Below are positions 1 to 8,150 of a stretch of DNA of 64,000 bases, in pieces; the first letter of the stretch is position 1; the number at the start of each line of letters is the position of its first letter. The translations under genes were made by a program, and so were the position numbers. Source of the stretch: Streptomyces olivochromogenes (lineage in GTDB: Bacteria > Actinomycetota > Actinomycetes > Streptomycetales > Streptomycetaceae); the NCBI RefSeq assembly GCF_001514115.1, contig NZ_KQ948468.1, positions 203,697 to 267,696 on the forward strand. The letters are read 5' to 3'. The notes under the pieces were generated by a model. The model searched no databases. It worked only from the letters and a program-made list of their open reading frames with translations, and had not been told where the DNA came from.

Positions 1-1
1 G

Positions 2-1297
2 GCGCCACTGGGCGAGTACGGCCAGGTCCGGCCCTCGTACCACGCACTGCGCCTCCAGCACCTGCTGCTGGCCGACTTCGGCGACCTGATCGCCCCCATG
101 GAGTCCGTCCTGCCCGAGCGGCAGCCCGCCTCCCAGTCCGACCGGGACACCCTGCGCTGGGCCGTGCGCGGCGACGGCACCTCCGGCTTCCTCTTCGTCA
201 ACAACCACCAGCCGCACGAACCGCTGCCGGCCCACCCGGGCACGACCTTCACGGTCGACTTCCCCGACGCTCCCGCCCTGACGTTGCCGAGCGCCCCGGT
301 CACCGTCCCGACCGGCGCGTACTTCTGCTGGCCGCTGCGTCTGGACATCGCGGGTCTGCGGCTCGACTGGGCCACCGCCCAGCCGGTGTGCCGGGTCCAG
401 GACGACGGTCGTACGGTCCTGGTGCTGGCCGCCACCGACGGCGTTCCGGTCGAACTCGCCCTGGACGCGGGCACGGTCGCGTCCGTCGACACGCCTTCCG
501 GGGCGGTCGACAAGGCCGACGGCCGTGTTCTGATCACCGGTCTGCGTCCCGGCACCGACGCCCTCGTCCAGGTGAGGACCGCGGACGGGAACGACGTGGG
601 CCTGCTCGTCCTCGACGCCACCACCGCACGCACCGCCTACCGGGGCACGGCGTGGGGCGCCGAACGGCTGGTCCTCTCCCCGGACAGTGTCGTTTTCGAC
701 CAGGACGAACTCCGCGTGCACAGTTCCGCGTCGCGCCCCTCCTTCGCCGTACTGCCCACGCCCGCACGGCCGTTGACGGTGGCCGGGGCACCCCTGTCGG
801 CGACGGCCGACGGCGTGCTCACCCGCTGGACGACCGAGGATTGGGCCGACGAGGACAGCGCGCCCGCCGCCACCCTCGTGCGCCCCGCGGGCCCGCCGCC
901 CACGACCGCGACCGGTCCCCTGGGCCGGGCGAGCGCCCCGGCGGACGAACACTTCGCCGCCTGCGCGGCCGAGTACCACGTCAAGCTGCCGGACGACCTC
1001 CCGCACCGGCCGTCCGGCACCGTCCTGCGCGTCCACTGGACCGGCGACGTGGCCCGCGCGTACGTCGGAGACACCCTCGTCGCCGACCAGTTCTTCTCCG
1101 GACGCGTCTGGGACATCGGCCTGGACCGGCTCCCCGCGGCGGCCCCGCGCAACCGTGGGCTGCGGCTGCTGTTACTGCCCCTGGCCGCCGACGCTCCGGT
1201 GCATCTGCCCGAGCGGGCGGGCGACGTCACGGGCCGGGCGGCGGTGTGGCGCGTCGAGTGGGGGACCAGCCGCGCCTGGGCGGTCCGGGCGGGCTGA
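2..1297 (+). CDS. GH35 beta-galactosidase, C-terminal part (5' end outside window)
   Basis: The reading frame is open from base 2, so the window starts inside the gene; 431 C-terminal residues are present. The first residues (APLGEYGQVRPSYHALR) and the following beta-rich domains resemble the non-catalytic C-terminal domains of glycoside hydrolase family 35 beta-galactosidases; the catalytic TIM barrel would lie upstream and is not visible. The last ~100 residues look like a jelly-roll module. A TTA leucine codon lies in frame at 1172-1174, which in Streptomyces implies dependence on the bldA tRNA. A LacI-family regulator follows at 1389 and is a plausible local regulator of this sugar hydrolase. 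Family call is moderate because the catalytic half is missing. Confidence 0.75.
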   Translation, partial: APLGEYGQVRPSYHALRLQHLLLADFGDLIAPMESVLPERQPASQSDRDTLRWAVRGDGTSGFLFVNNHQPHEPLPAHPGTTFTVDFPDAPALTLPSAPVTVPTGAYFCWPLRLDIAGLRLDWATAQPVCRVQDDGRTVLVLAATDGVPVELALDAGTVASVDTPSGAVDKADGRVLITGLRPGTDALVQVRTADGNDVGLLVLDATTARTAYRGTAWGAERLVLSPDSVVFDQDELRVHSSASRPSFAVLPTPARPLTVAGAPLSATADGVLTRWTTEDWADEDSAPAATLVRPAGPPPTTATGPLGRASAPADEHFAACAAEYHVKLPDDLPHRPSGTVLRVHWTGDVARAYVGDTLVADQFFSGRVWDIGLDRLPAAAPRNRGLRLLLLPLAADAPVHLPERAGDVTGRAAVWRVEWGTSRAWAVRAG

Positions 1298-1373
1298 CGA
1301 AGGGGAGGCGGGCCCGGCGGGCCTATCCTGTGGGCCTGCCGGGCGGATCGGGACAGACCGCCGCCGAGACGTC

Positions 1374-1378
1374 GGAGG
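1374..1378 (+). promoter_or_regulatory. Shine-Dalgarno deciding the LacI start
   Basis: GGAGG 10 nt before the ATG at 1389. It supports that ATG over any in-frame start further upstream inside the GH35 gene. Confidence 0.7.
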
Positions 1379-1388
1379 ATGCGCCCCC

Positions 1389-2474
1389 ATGACCCGAGGT
1401 GCCACGGACGGCGCCGTCCCCCAGGGAACCGAGGGCCCCAAGGGACGCAGCCGGCGCAGCTTCGCGGGGGCGCGCCCGGTGATGGACGACGTCGCCCGTC
1501 TGGCCGGTGTCTCGAAACAGACGGTCTCCCGGGTGCTCAACGACAGTCCCGCGGTGCGGCCCGAGACCCGGGAGGCGGTGGTGGCCGCCATGCGCACGCT
1601 CGGCTACCGGCCGAGCCGCAGCGCGCGTTCCCTGGCCAGTGGCAGGACACGGATGCTCGGGGTGATCTCGTTCGACGCGGCGCGCTACGGGCCCGCCTCC
1701 ATCCTGACCGCGATCAACTCCGCCGCCCAGGAAGCCGGTTACCTGGTCAGTTCCATCGCGCTCGACACGGCCGACCGGGACACCCTGGTACGCGCCGTGC
1801 AGACGCTCTCGGCCGAGGGGGCTGACGGCCTGCTCGCCATCGCACCGCAGCGCTGGGTGGGCAAGGCGTTGGCGGAGGCGGCGCTCGACGTACCCCTGAT
1901 GGTCCTGGAGAACGACCTCGGGGACGATGCGTCCTACGTCACCGCGGACTCCCGCGACGGGGCACGCCAGGCCACCGAGCACCTGCTGAAGCTCGGCCAC
2001 GGCACGGTTCACCACATCGCGGGCCCCACGGGCTGGCTGTCCGCCGAGCGCCGCCTGGAAGCCTGGCGGGACACCCTTCGGGCGGCGGGGGCCGAGGTCC
2101 CCGAACCGCTCATCGGCGACTGGAGCGCGGACTCCGGGTACGCGCTGGGCCGCCGCCTGGCCGGGCGCCCCGACGTCACGGCGGTGTTCGCCTCCAACGA
2201 CCAGATGGCGCTCGGCGTGCTGCGCGCCCTGCACGAGGCCGGGCGGCACGTTCCGGACGACGTCAGCGTCGTCGGCTACGACGACATCCCCGAGGCCGCC
2301 CACATGCTGCCCCCGCTGACGACCGTGCGTACCGACTTCGCCGCGACCGGCCGACGTTCGCTTCAGCTGCTGCTGTCGCGCATCGACGGTTCGACGAAGC
2401 CCCGGATCGATCACATCGAGCCGGTCCGGCTCGTCGTACGCCGCAGCACGGGCCCCGCGCCGCGACGGCGGTGA
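1389..2474 (+). CDS. LacI/GalR family transcriptional regulator
   Basis: The 361-aa protein has an N-terminal tail of ~30 residues, then a LacI-type helix-turn-helix (MDDVARLAGVSKQTVSRVLN, residues ~32-51) with hinge region, then a periplasmic-binding-protein-like sensor domain (~90-355) ending in an SVVGYDDIPEA-type C-terminal segment. Such proteins repress sugar catabolic operons and are released by a carbohydrate ligand. It lies 91 bp downstream of the GH35 gene on the same strand and may regulate it; the LacI-type palindromes at 14499-14552 are another possible target. Two GC-rich hairpins follow the stop codon. Ligand cannot be told from sequence. Confidence 0.93.
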   Translation: MTRGATDGAVPQGTEGPKGRSRRSFAGARPVMDDVARLAGVSKQTVSRVLNDSPAVRPETREAVVAAMRTLGYRPSRSARSLASGRTRMLGVISFDAARYGPASILTAINSAAQEAGYLVSSIALDTADRDTLVRAVQTLSAEGADGLLAIAPQRWVGKALAEAALDVPLMVLENDLGDDASYVTADSRDGARQATEHLLKLGHGTVHHIAGPTGWLSAERRLEAWRDTLRAAGAEVPEPLIGDWSADSGYALGRRLAGRPDVTAVFASNDQMALGVLRALHEAGRHVPDDVSVVGYDDIPEAAHMLPPLTTVRTDFAATGRRSLQLLLSRIDGSTKPRIDHIEPVRLVVRRSTGPAPRRR

Positions 2475-2484
2475 CGCAACGGGA

Positions 2485-2557
2485 GGCGCCGGGCGGGCCC
2501 GCCCGGCGCCGGCGGGTGTCGTTCGGATCACCCCGGGTCCGAGGCGATCCGAACGAC
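2485..2557 (+). terminator. Tandem hairpins after the LacI gene
   Basis: A perfect 26-bp palindrome occupies 2485-2510 (half GGCGCCGGGCGGG). It is followed by a second stem, GTCGTTCGGATC at 2518-2529 pairing with GATCCGAACGAC at 2546-2557. They sit between two convergent genes and probably terminate both. There is no T-run, as usual in this GC range. Confidence 0.7.
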
Positions 2558-2601
2558 GCCCCCTGGGCCGAGGGGACCCGCCGCCGTTCCGTCCGCCCGG
2601 C

Positions 2602-3054
2602 TCAGCCGTTCGGCCGCAGGGTCCAGACAACCGTCATCTCGCCGGTGACCGCGCCGTCCGCGCGCTGGATGGCGATGGCCACGGGGAACTCGGGGCGCTG
2701 ACCCGCGTCGAGCTCGGCGACGACCTCCGCGGCCGGGCGGCCGAGGGTCGCGGTGGCCGTCACGGGGCCCATCGCGAGCTTCTTGTACGCGATCTCGGCG
2801 CTGACCGCGAGCGGCACGGCGCGCGACAGCTGCTCCCCGAACGCGGCGAGGACGATCGCCCCGCTCGCCGACTCGCCGAGGGTGAACATCGCCCCGGCGT
2901 GCGGCCCGCCGACGTGATTGTGGTAGTCGCTCTGGTCCGGCAGGGCCACCACGGCCTTGTCCGGCGTGGTCTCCACGAACTCGAGGTTCAGTGTCCGGGC
3001 CATCGGCACCGTGGCGGCGAGCATCTCGCCGATCGTCATCTGGTCTGCGCTCAT
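2602..3054 (-). CDS. Hotdog-fold thioesterase-like protein (PaaI/DUF4442 type)
   Basis: 150 aa, single hotdog-fold domain. The motif HNHVGGPHAGAMFTLGESASG (~residues 45-65) is the helix region of PaaI/YiiD-like acyl-CoA thioesterases, with a GG.H.G core. Members hydrolyse acyl-CoA or related thioesters in the cytoplasm; the substrate is unknown. The ATG at 3054 is preceded by a good minus-strand promoter placed for leaderless transcription, so this start is favoured. It is convergent with the LacI gene, so function cannot be inferred from that neighbour. Confidence 0.8.
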   Translation of the reverse strand: MSADQMTIGEMLAATVPMARTLNLEFVETTPDKAVVALPDQSDYHNHVGGPHAGAMFTLGESASGAIVLAAFGEQLSRAVPLAVSAEIAYKKLAMGPVTATATLGRPAAEVVAELDAGQRPEFPVAIAIQRADGAVTGEMTVVWTLRPNG

Positions 3055-3060
3055 ACCCGC

Positions 3061-3089
3061 ATGTTACCCACGAGTAGATAATCTTGACA
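3061..3089 (-). promoter_or_regulatory. Leaderless promoter of the hotdog gene
   Basis: Read on the minus strand: -35 TGTCAA (3089-3084), 17-bp spacer, -10 TAACAT (3066-3061), then 6 nt to the ATG at 3054. The transcript would begin at or very near the start codon. Confidence 0.6.
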
Positions 3090-3207
3090 GGCACCTACCC
3101 GGTCGATCTCCGTCGTCGCGTGTGAAGAAATCGAAAAAGTGCGCCCCGATTCCTGACCGGTACATGGCTGACGAGCTCCGGTGACCGAAACGTGTCACAG
3201 GCGCCAC

Positions 3208-3213
3208 TAGGGT
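3208..3213 (+). promoter_or_regulatory. -10 element placed for leaderless transcription
   Basis: TAGGGT, 8 nt before the ATG at 3222. This spacing is typical of leaderless Streptomyces genes and favours the ATG over the in-frame GTG at 3192. No clear -35 hexamer was seen. Confidence 0.45.
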
Positions 3214-3221
3214 TGTGGCCC

Positions 3222-4259
3222 ATGTGGCCAGGAGAGCAGCCGCCCGGGGGCGAGCAGAACCCGCAGGACCAGAACCCGTACCAGCAGCCGGGTTACCAGC
3301 AGCCGAATCCGTATCAGCAGCCCGGATACCAGCAGACCGGGTACCCGCAGCCGGGGCAGCAGCCGGCCCCCTACGGACCCCAGCCGGGGCAGCCCCAGTG
3401 GGGAACGCCGGCCCCCTCGGGCGCGCCCCAGCCACCGAGCGGTGGCGGAAACAGGACCAAGGTCATCGCCATCACGGCGGCCACCGCCGTGGTCGTGGCC
3501 GCCGGTGTGACGGGCTTCCTCGTCCTGGGCGGCAACAAGAAGGACGACAACGCGGGCAAGGACACGTCCACATCGCCCAGCGCGTCCGCCACCACGTCCC
3601 CCAGCGCGAGCGGAAGCGGTGACAACCCGCGCGGCACCGACGAGGAGAAGCCGACGATCGCGGGCTGGAAGGTCGTCATCAACCCCAAATGGGGCACCGC
3701 CTTCGACGTCCCCCCGGACTGGAACGTCCGCACGCCGGGCACGTTCATCGGCTTCGACGACGAGCAGAAGAACGACGGCTCCGCATACATCGGCATGTCC
3801 GCGCCCGCCTTCCTCAAGGAGCAGTGGTGCACGTCCGACGACGACAAGGACGGCCGCACGGACGACACGGCGCTGGCCGCGGCCGGCACCAAGGGGGAGA
3901 GCGGCGCCAAGGACACCGACACCATCGCCCGCGGCGACTCGGCCGCCTGGGCCTTCGGCGGCTACACGGACCAGTCGAAGGCCTCGGAGAAGCTGCTGAA
4001 GATCGGCAAGCCCCAGCCGTTCACGACTGCTTCGGGCATCAAGGGCAGCGTCGCGACGTCGTACACGGCCGGTGTCCCCAAGAAGGGCAAGTGCGACTCC
4101 GACGGCACGGCGACCTCGTTCGGCTTCAAGAACTCGGCGGGCGACTTCGTTTCCTGGTCGTTCTACGGCGCGAAGGGTGTCAGTGACGAGGTCCCGGACG
4201 CGACCGTGCGGAAGATCCTCAGCACGCTACGGCTGCACGGTACCCCGACGGGTTCCTGA
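3222..4259 (+). CDS. Membrane-anchored protein with Pro/Gln/Tyr-rich N-terminus
   Basis: 345 aa. The first ~75 residues are a low-complexity repeat of NPYQQPGYQQ-like units, followed by one membrane segment (TKVIAITAATAVVVAAGVTG, ~82-105), a Ser/Thr-rich linker, and a ~220-residue extracellular domain rich in Lys, Asp and Gly with two Cys (EQWCTSDDD and KKGKCDSDG) that may form a disulfide. The architecture is common among actinobacterial surface proteins of unknown function, with the Q/P-rich tail cytoplasmic. No enzymatic motif was recognised. An in-frame GTG at 3192 would add 10 residues. Confidence 0.8.
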   Translation: MWPGEQPPGGEQNPQDQNPYQQPGYQQPNPYQQPGYQQTGYPQPGQQPAPYGPQPGQPQWGTPAPSGAPQPPSGGGNRTKVIAITAATAVVVAAGVTGFLVLGGNKKDDNAGKDTSTSPSASATTSPSASGSGDNPRGTDEEKPTIAGWKVVINPKWGTAFDVPPDWNVRTPGTFIGFDDEQKNDGSAYIGMSAPAFLKEQWCTSDDDKDGRTDDTALAAAGTKGESGAKDTDTIARGDSAAWAFGGYTDQSKASEKLLKIGKPQPFTTASGIKGSVATSYTAGVPKKGKCDSDGTATSFGFKNSAGDFVSWSFYGAKGVSDEVPDATVRKILSTLRLHGTPTGS

Positions 4260-4315
4260 GCCCACGCCATACGGGGACGGGCCGCCGGAGGCTGCCCGCT
4301 CCTCGCGCGGACGGT

Positions 4316-4345
4316 TTGGCAAGCGGGGACCGCGGCAGCGATAGT
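4316..4345 (+). promoter_or_regulatory. Leaderless promoter of the MFS gene
   Basis: -35 TTGGCA (4316-4321), 18-bp spacer, -10 GATAGT (4340-4345), then 6 nt to the GTG at 4352. It defines the GTG as the start codon of a leaderless transcript. Confidence 0.6.
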
Positions 4346-4351
4346 CGGCCG

Positions 4352-5668
4352 GTGATCTCCGCCGCCGACGCCTCCCGCCGCTCCCGCCGCCCCTCCTGGG
4401 CGGGCCGTAACTACACCCTGCTGACCGCCGCCGCGGTCGTCACCAACCTGGGCAGCCAGGGCGCGCTGATCGCCTCGGCGTTCGCGGTGCTCGAGACGGG
4501 CGGCGACGGAGGTGACGTGGGGCTGGTGGCGGCGGCTCGGACGCTGCCGCTGGTGCTCTTCCTGCTGATCGGCGGAGCGGTCGCGGACCGGCTGCCGCGC
4601 CATCGGGTGATGGTCGCGGCCAACGCCCTGAACTGCGTCTCGCAGGCGGTGTTCGCGGTCCTCGTCCTCGCCGGTGAGGCGCGGCTGTGGCACATGATGC
4701 TGCTGTCCGCGCTCGGCGGCACCGGGCAGGCGTTCTTCGGCCCGGCGGCCGAGGGCATGCTGATGTCCTCGGTGAGCGGGGAGCAGGCGAGCCGCGCCTT
4801 CGCCATGTTCCGGATGGCGATGCAGGGCGCCGGCCTGGGCGGCGCGGCGCTGGGCGGGGCGATGGTGGCCGTGGTCGGGCCCGGCTGGGTGCTCGCCGTG
4901 GACGCGGTGGCGTTCGCGGTCGCCGGGGCGCTGCGGTCGTTCCTCGACGTGAGTCACATACCGCCGCGCGAGCCCGGCGGCGGGCTGCTCTCCGATCTGC
5001 GCGAGGGCTGGCGGGAGTTCGTCGGACGGCCGTGGCTGTGGACGGTCGTCGCCCAGTTCTCCGTGGTGGTCGCGGTCGTCGGCGCCGCCGACGCGGTCTA
5101 CGGTCCGCTGGTCGCCCGGGACAGCCTCGGCGGGCCGGGACCATGGGGGCTCGCGCTCGGCGCGTTCGGTGCCGGAACCGTCGGCGGCGCACTGCTGATG
5201 ACCCGCTGGAAGCCGCGCCGCCTCCTGCTCGCGGGCACCTTCTGCGTCTTCCCGCTCGCCGCCCCGGCCGCAGCACTCGCCGTGCCGGTCCCGGTGGGTC
5301 CGCTGTGCGCCGTGATGTTCGTCAGCGGTGCGGCGATCGAGGTCTTCGGGGTGTCGTGGATGACCGCGCTGCACCAGGAGATCCCCGAGGACAAGCTCTC
5401 CCGCGTCTCGGCGTACGACTGGTTCGGCTCGATCGCGATGGTCCCGCTGGCCACCGCCCTGGCGGGCCCGGCGGAACAGGCCCTCGGACGTACGGCCGCC
5501 CTGTGGGGCTGTTCGGCGCTGGTCGTCGTGGTCACGGCAGCGGTGCTGTGCGTGCCGGACGTACGGAATCTGACCCGGCGGACCAAGGCGGTGGCCCACG
5601 GGTCGCCGGTGGCGCAGTCCGAGCTCCGGTCAGCCGATGCTGAAGGCACCGCCGGGCGGCTCGGGTGA
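4352..5668 (+). CDS. MFS transporter (probable efflux)
   Basis: 438 aa with about 12 hydrophobic segments. The loop after segment 2 reads GGAVADRLPRHRVM, the classical major-facilitator motif A (G..aDr.grr). The organisation resembles the enterobactin-exporter/MFS_3 group that exports drugs or siderophores through proton antiport. The GTG start is chosen from the promoter geometry, and there is no Shine-Dalgarno. The 3' end overlaps the convergent spermidine-synthase-like gene by 39 bp. Substrate unknown. Confidence 0.9.
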   Translation: MISAADASRRSRRPSWAGRNYTLLTAAAVVTNLGSQGALIASAFAVLETGGDGGDVGLVAAARTLPLVLFLLIGGAVADRLPRHRVMVAANALNCVSQAVFAVLVLAGEARLWHMMLLSALGGTGQAFFGPAAEGMLMSSVSGEQASRAFAMFRMAMQGAGLGGAALGGAMVAVVGPGWVLAVDAVAFAVAGALRSFLDVSHIPPREPGGGLLSDLREGWREFVGRPWLWTVVAQFSVVVAVVGAADAVYGPLVARDSLGGPGPWGLALGAFGAGTVGGALLMTRWKPRRLLLAGTFCVFPLAAPAAALAVPVPVGPLCAVMFVSGAAIEVFGVSWMTALHQEIPEDKLSRVSAYDWFGSIAMVPLATALAGPAEQALGRTAALWGCSALVVVVTAAVLCVPDVRNLTRRTKAVAHGSPVAQSELRSADAEGTAGRLG

Positions 5669-6475
5669 GGGGACCGCGTCCTCGTCACGCACGGGTGCGG
5701 CGGAGCCGATGAACTCCCGCAGCGCAGCTCCGCTTTCGACGCGCGCCGGGAAGGCGTCGGCGGCCGTGCGGCGGGCGAGGACGGCCGTGTCGAGCGGGCG
5801 GTGGGAGGCCACGAGTACCGCGTTGCCGAAGCGCCGGCCCCGCAGCACACCGGGTTCGGCGATCAGGGACAGCTCCTCGAACACGGTCGCGAACGTGGCG
5901 AGTTGAGAGCGCAGGAAGGCGAAGGGCGCGGCGTCGGCGAGGTTGGCCAGATAGACGCCGTCCTCGCGCAGTACGCGCGCGGCGGCGCGCGCGTACGCCG
6001 TGGATGTCAGGTGCGCCGGGACGCGCGCGCCGCCGAAGACGTCCGCGATCACGATGTCGGCGGAGGCGGGCGCGGCGGATTCGAGCCAGCCCCGCGCGTC
6101 CGCGCCGTGCAGCGTGATGCCGGCGTCCTCGGGCAGGGGCAGGTGCTCGCGGACCAGGTCCAGCAGACCCAGGTCGGCCTCCACCACGTCCTGCCGTGAG
6201 CCGGGGCGGGTCGCCGCCACATAGCGGGGCATCGTCAGGGCTCCGCCGCCGAGGTGGAGCACGTCCAGGGGCCGTCCCGGCGCGACGACCGTGTCCAGGA
6301 CGTGCCCGAGCCGTCGGGCGTACTCGAACTCCAGATGGGTCGGCTCGTCCAGATCGACGTACGACTGCGGTGCGGCGTCGACCGTGAGCAGCCAGGCCCG
6401 CTTCCTGTCCACGTCCGGCATCAGCTTGGCGGTTCCGTGGTCCACGGTCCGTGTCACGGGTATCGGCTCGTCCAC
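5630..6475 (-). CDS. Spermidine-synthase-like protein (Rossmann fold)
   Basis: 281 aa from the GTG at 6475. It has the nucleotide-binding motif VLHLGGGALTMPRYVAATRPGS followed by the acidic VVEADLGLL (motif II), as in polyamine aminopropyltransferases and SAM methyltransferases, plus an ADIVIADVFGG segment. Actinobacterial members are often annotated spermidine synthase or fused-MFS spermidine synthase, but lack proof of polyamine substrate. Upstream of the GTG is CACAAT, 7 nt away, a plausible leaderless -10. It overlaps the MFS gene tail by 39 bp, convergently. Confidence 0.8.
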   Translation of the reverse strand: MDEPIPVTRTVDHGTAKLMPDVDRKRAWLLTVDAAPQSYVDLDEPTHLEFEYARRLGHVLDTVVAPGRPLDVLHLGGGALTMPRYVAATRPGSRQDVVEADLGLLDLVREHLPLPEDAGITLHGADARGWLESAAPASADIVIADVFGGARVPAHLTSTAYARAAARVLREDGVYLANLADAAPFAFLRSQLATFATVFEELSLIAEPGVLRGRRFGNAVLVASHRPLDTAVLARRTAADAFPARVESGAALREFIGSAAPVRDEDAVPSPEPPGGAFSIG

Positions 6476-6565
6476 GGGTCCATTGTGCCGCCCTCTGAGG
6501 AGCGGGGTCGTCGCCGCCGGACCGCGCGCGGGCCGCGGTCTCTCCGACGGCGACCGGTACGAGGC

Positions 6566-6599
6566 GGTGCCCGCTCCCCCCGTAGCGGGAGCGGGCACC
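6566..6599 (-). terminator. Strong hairpin terminator after tuf3-like gene
   Basis: Perfect 13-bp arms (GGTGCCCGCTCCC, 6566-6578; complement 6587-6599) with an 8-nt loop, 20 bp downstream of the EF-Tu stop and ~90 bp upstream of the next minus-strand gene start. It probably isolates the EF-Tu gene transcriptionally. Confidence 0.8.
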
Positions 6600-6619
6600 C
6601 TCGTCCTGCCCCTCGGCCG

Positions 6620-7789
6620 TCAGCCCACCGAGGTCACCGTCCCCGCGCCGACCGTCCGGCCGCCCTCGCGGATCGCGAAGCCGAGCCCCGGCTCCAGCGG
6701 CACCTCGCGCCCGAGCTCGACCGTCATGGTGACGGTGTCGCCGGGCCGGGCGACCGCCCGCTCGCCGAGGTCGACGTCGCCGACCACGTCCGCGGTGCGG
6801 ATGTAGAACTGCGGCCGGTACCCGGTGGAGACCGCTGTCGTACGGCCGCCCTCGCGCGTCGACAGGACGTACACCTGCGCCGTGAAACGACTACTGGGGA
6901 CGACGCTGCCGGGCGCGGCGACGATGTGCCCGCGGCGGACCGCGTCGCGGGGCACCCCGCGCAGCAGCAGCGCCACGTTGTCCCCGGCCTGCGCCTCGTC
7001 CATGGGCTTGCCGAAGGTCTCCAGGCCGGTCACCACCGTGTCGACGGCCGCGCCGAGCACCTCGACGCGGTCGCCGACCCGGATCGTGCCGCGCTCGACC
7101 GCGCCGGTGACGACCGTCCCGCGCCCGGTGATCGTGAGCACGTTCTCGACCGGCAACAGGAACGGCGCGTCGAGATACCGCTCGGGCATGGGCACATAGG
7201 TGTCCACCGCGTCGAGCAGCGCGTCGATCGCCGCCGTCCAACGGGGGTCCCCCTCAAGGGCCTTGAGGCCGGACACCCGTACGACGGGCACGGACTCGCC
7301 CCCGTAGCCGTGCGCGGAGAGCAGCTCGCGGACCTCCAGCTCCACGAGGTCGGTGAGCTCCTCGTCGCCCGCGTCGGCCTTGTTCAGGGCGACGACGATG
7401 TGGTCGACGCCCACCTGCCGGGCGAGCAGCACGTGCTCGGCGGTCTGCGGCATGATCCCGTCGAGCGCGGAGACGACGAGGATCGCCCCGTCGAGCTGCG
7501 CGGCGCCGGTGACCATGTTCTTGACGTAGTCGGCGTGCCCCGGCATGTCCACGTGCGCGTAGTGGCGGGTGTCGGTCTCGTACTCGACGTGCGCGATGTT
7601 GATGGTGATGCCGCGCGCGGCCTCCTCCGGCGCCCGGTCGATCCGGTCGAACGGCACGAACGTGCCGGAGCCGCGCTCGGCGAGGACCTTGGTGATGGCG
7701 GCGGTCAGGGTGGTCTTGCCGTGGTCGACATGACCCATCGTGCCGATGTTCAGGTGCGGTTTGGTGCGGACGTATGCCGTCTTGGGCAT
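6620..7789 (-). CDS. tuf3: Divergent elongation factor Tu (EF-Tu3 type)
   Basis: 389 aa. The GTPase domain has G1 GHVDHGKT (residues ~19-26), G2 RGITIN, G3 DMPGHADY (usual DCPGHADY, Cys replaced by Met), G4 NKAD and G5 SGLKAL (usual SALKAL), followed by beta-barrel domains 2 and 3. EF-Tu brings aminoacyl-tRNA to the ribosome. The divergence, the absence of fusA/rpsG neighbours, and the isolated location between a long leader and a strong terminator match the second, stress-regulated tuf3 gene known in S. coelicolor and S. ramocissimus, not the housekeeping tuf1. A GAGG lies 7 nt before the ATG. Confidence 0.93.
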   Translation of the reverse strand: MPKTAYVRTKPHLNIGTMGHVDHGKTTLTAAITKVLAERGSGTFVPFDRIDRAPEEAARGITINIAHVEYETDTRHYAHVDMPGHADYVKNMVTGAAQLDGAILVVSALDGIMPQTAEHVLLARQVGVDHIVVALNKADAGDEELTDLVELEVRELLSAHGYGGESVPVVRVSGLKALEGDPRWTAAIDALLDAVDTYVPMPERYLDAPFLLPVENVLTITGRGTVVTGAVERGTIRVGDRVEVLGAAVDTVVTGLETFGKPMDEAQAGDNVALLLRGVPRDAVRRGHIVAAPGSVVPSSRFTAQVYVLSTREGGRTTAVSTGYRPQFYIRTADVVGDVDLGERAVARPGDTVTMTVELGREVPLEPGLGFAIREGGRTVGAGTVTSVG

Positions 7790-7836
7790 GGCGGTACCTC
7801 GAAGCCTCTTGAGTGTCAGCGGAGCTGAGTGATGGC

Positions 7837-7858
7837 CCCGGCGCTCAGCGGCGCCGGG
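7837..7858 (-). promoter_or_regulatory. Hairpin in tuf3 leader (proximal)
   Basis: CCCGGCGC (7837-7844), 6-nt loop, GCGCCGGG (7851-7858), about 48 nt upstream of the tuf3 start. Possible attenuator or mRNA-stability element. Confidence 0.45.
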
Positions 7859-7976
7859 ACGGGGACCCCAAGGACTTGCCGACCCTCCCCCTGCGGGGTC
7901 CGCCGGACGATCCGGGAAGGGTCAGCTTCGGGCGCCGTCGACGGCGGCCACGATGATCGGGACGGCAGCCTTCGGC

Positions 7977-7996
7977 GCATCCGCGACTGCGGATGC
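7977..7996 (-). promoter_or_regulatory. Hairpin in tuf3 leader (distal)
   Basis: GCATCCGC, loop GACT, GCGGATGC: a perfect 8-bp stem ~190 nt upstream of tuf3. It could end the upstream AlkD-like transcript or act with the proximal hairpin as a tuf3 leader element. Confidence 0.45.
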
Positions 7997-8029
7997 TGCG
8001 AGGAGGAAGGCGTGCCTGAACATGAGGCG

Positions 8030-8059
8030 ATCATCGCCGACGTATCCGGCCACGTCGAA
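8030..8059 (-). promoter_or_regulatory. Candidate tuf3 promoter
   Basis: Minus strand TTCGAC (8059-8054), 18-bp spacer, GATGAT (8035-8030). It would give a leader of ~230 nt containing both hairpins. The match is modest. Confidence 0.3.
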
Positions 8060-8102
8060 TGGTTTTTCTCGCCACGGAGGCGGGAGGGGCGGGTGTTTCT
8101 GC

Positions 8103-8150
8103 CGGTGCGTCAGGGGCCGAAGTGTCTGTGGTCGGTGCGTCAGGGGCCGA
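8103..8150 (-). repeat. 30-bp-period duplication spanning a stop codon
   Basis: The 18-bp sequence at 8103-8120 recurs exactly at 8133-8150. The second copy contains the last codons and stop (TCA on plus, 8140-8142) of the AlkD-like gene, so the first copy is a duplicate of the gene end including its stop codon. Confidence 0.8.
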
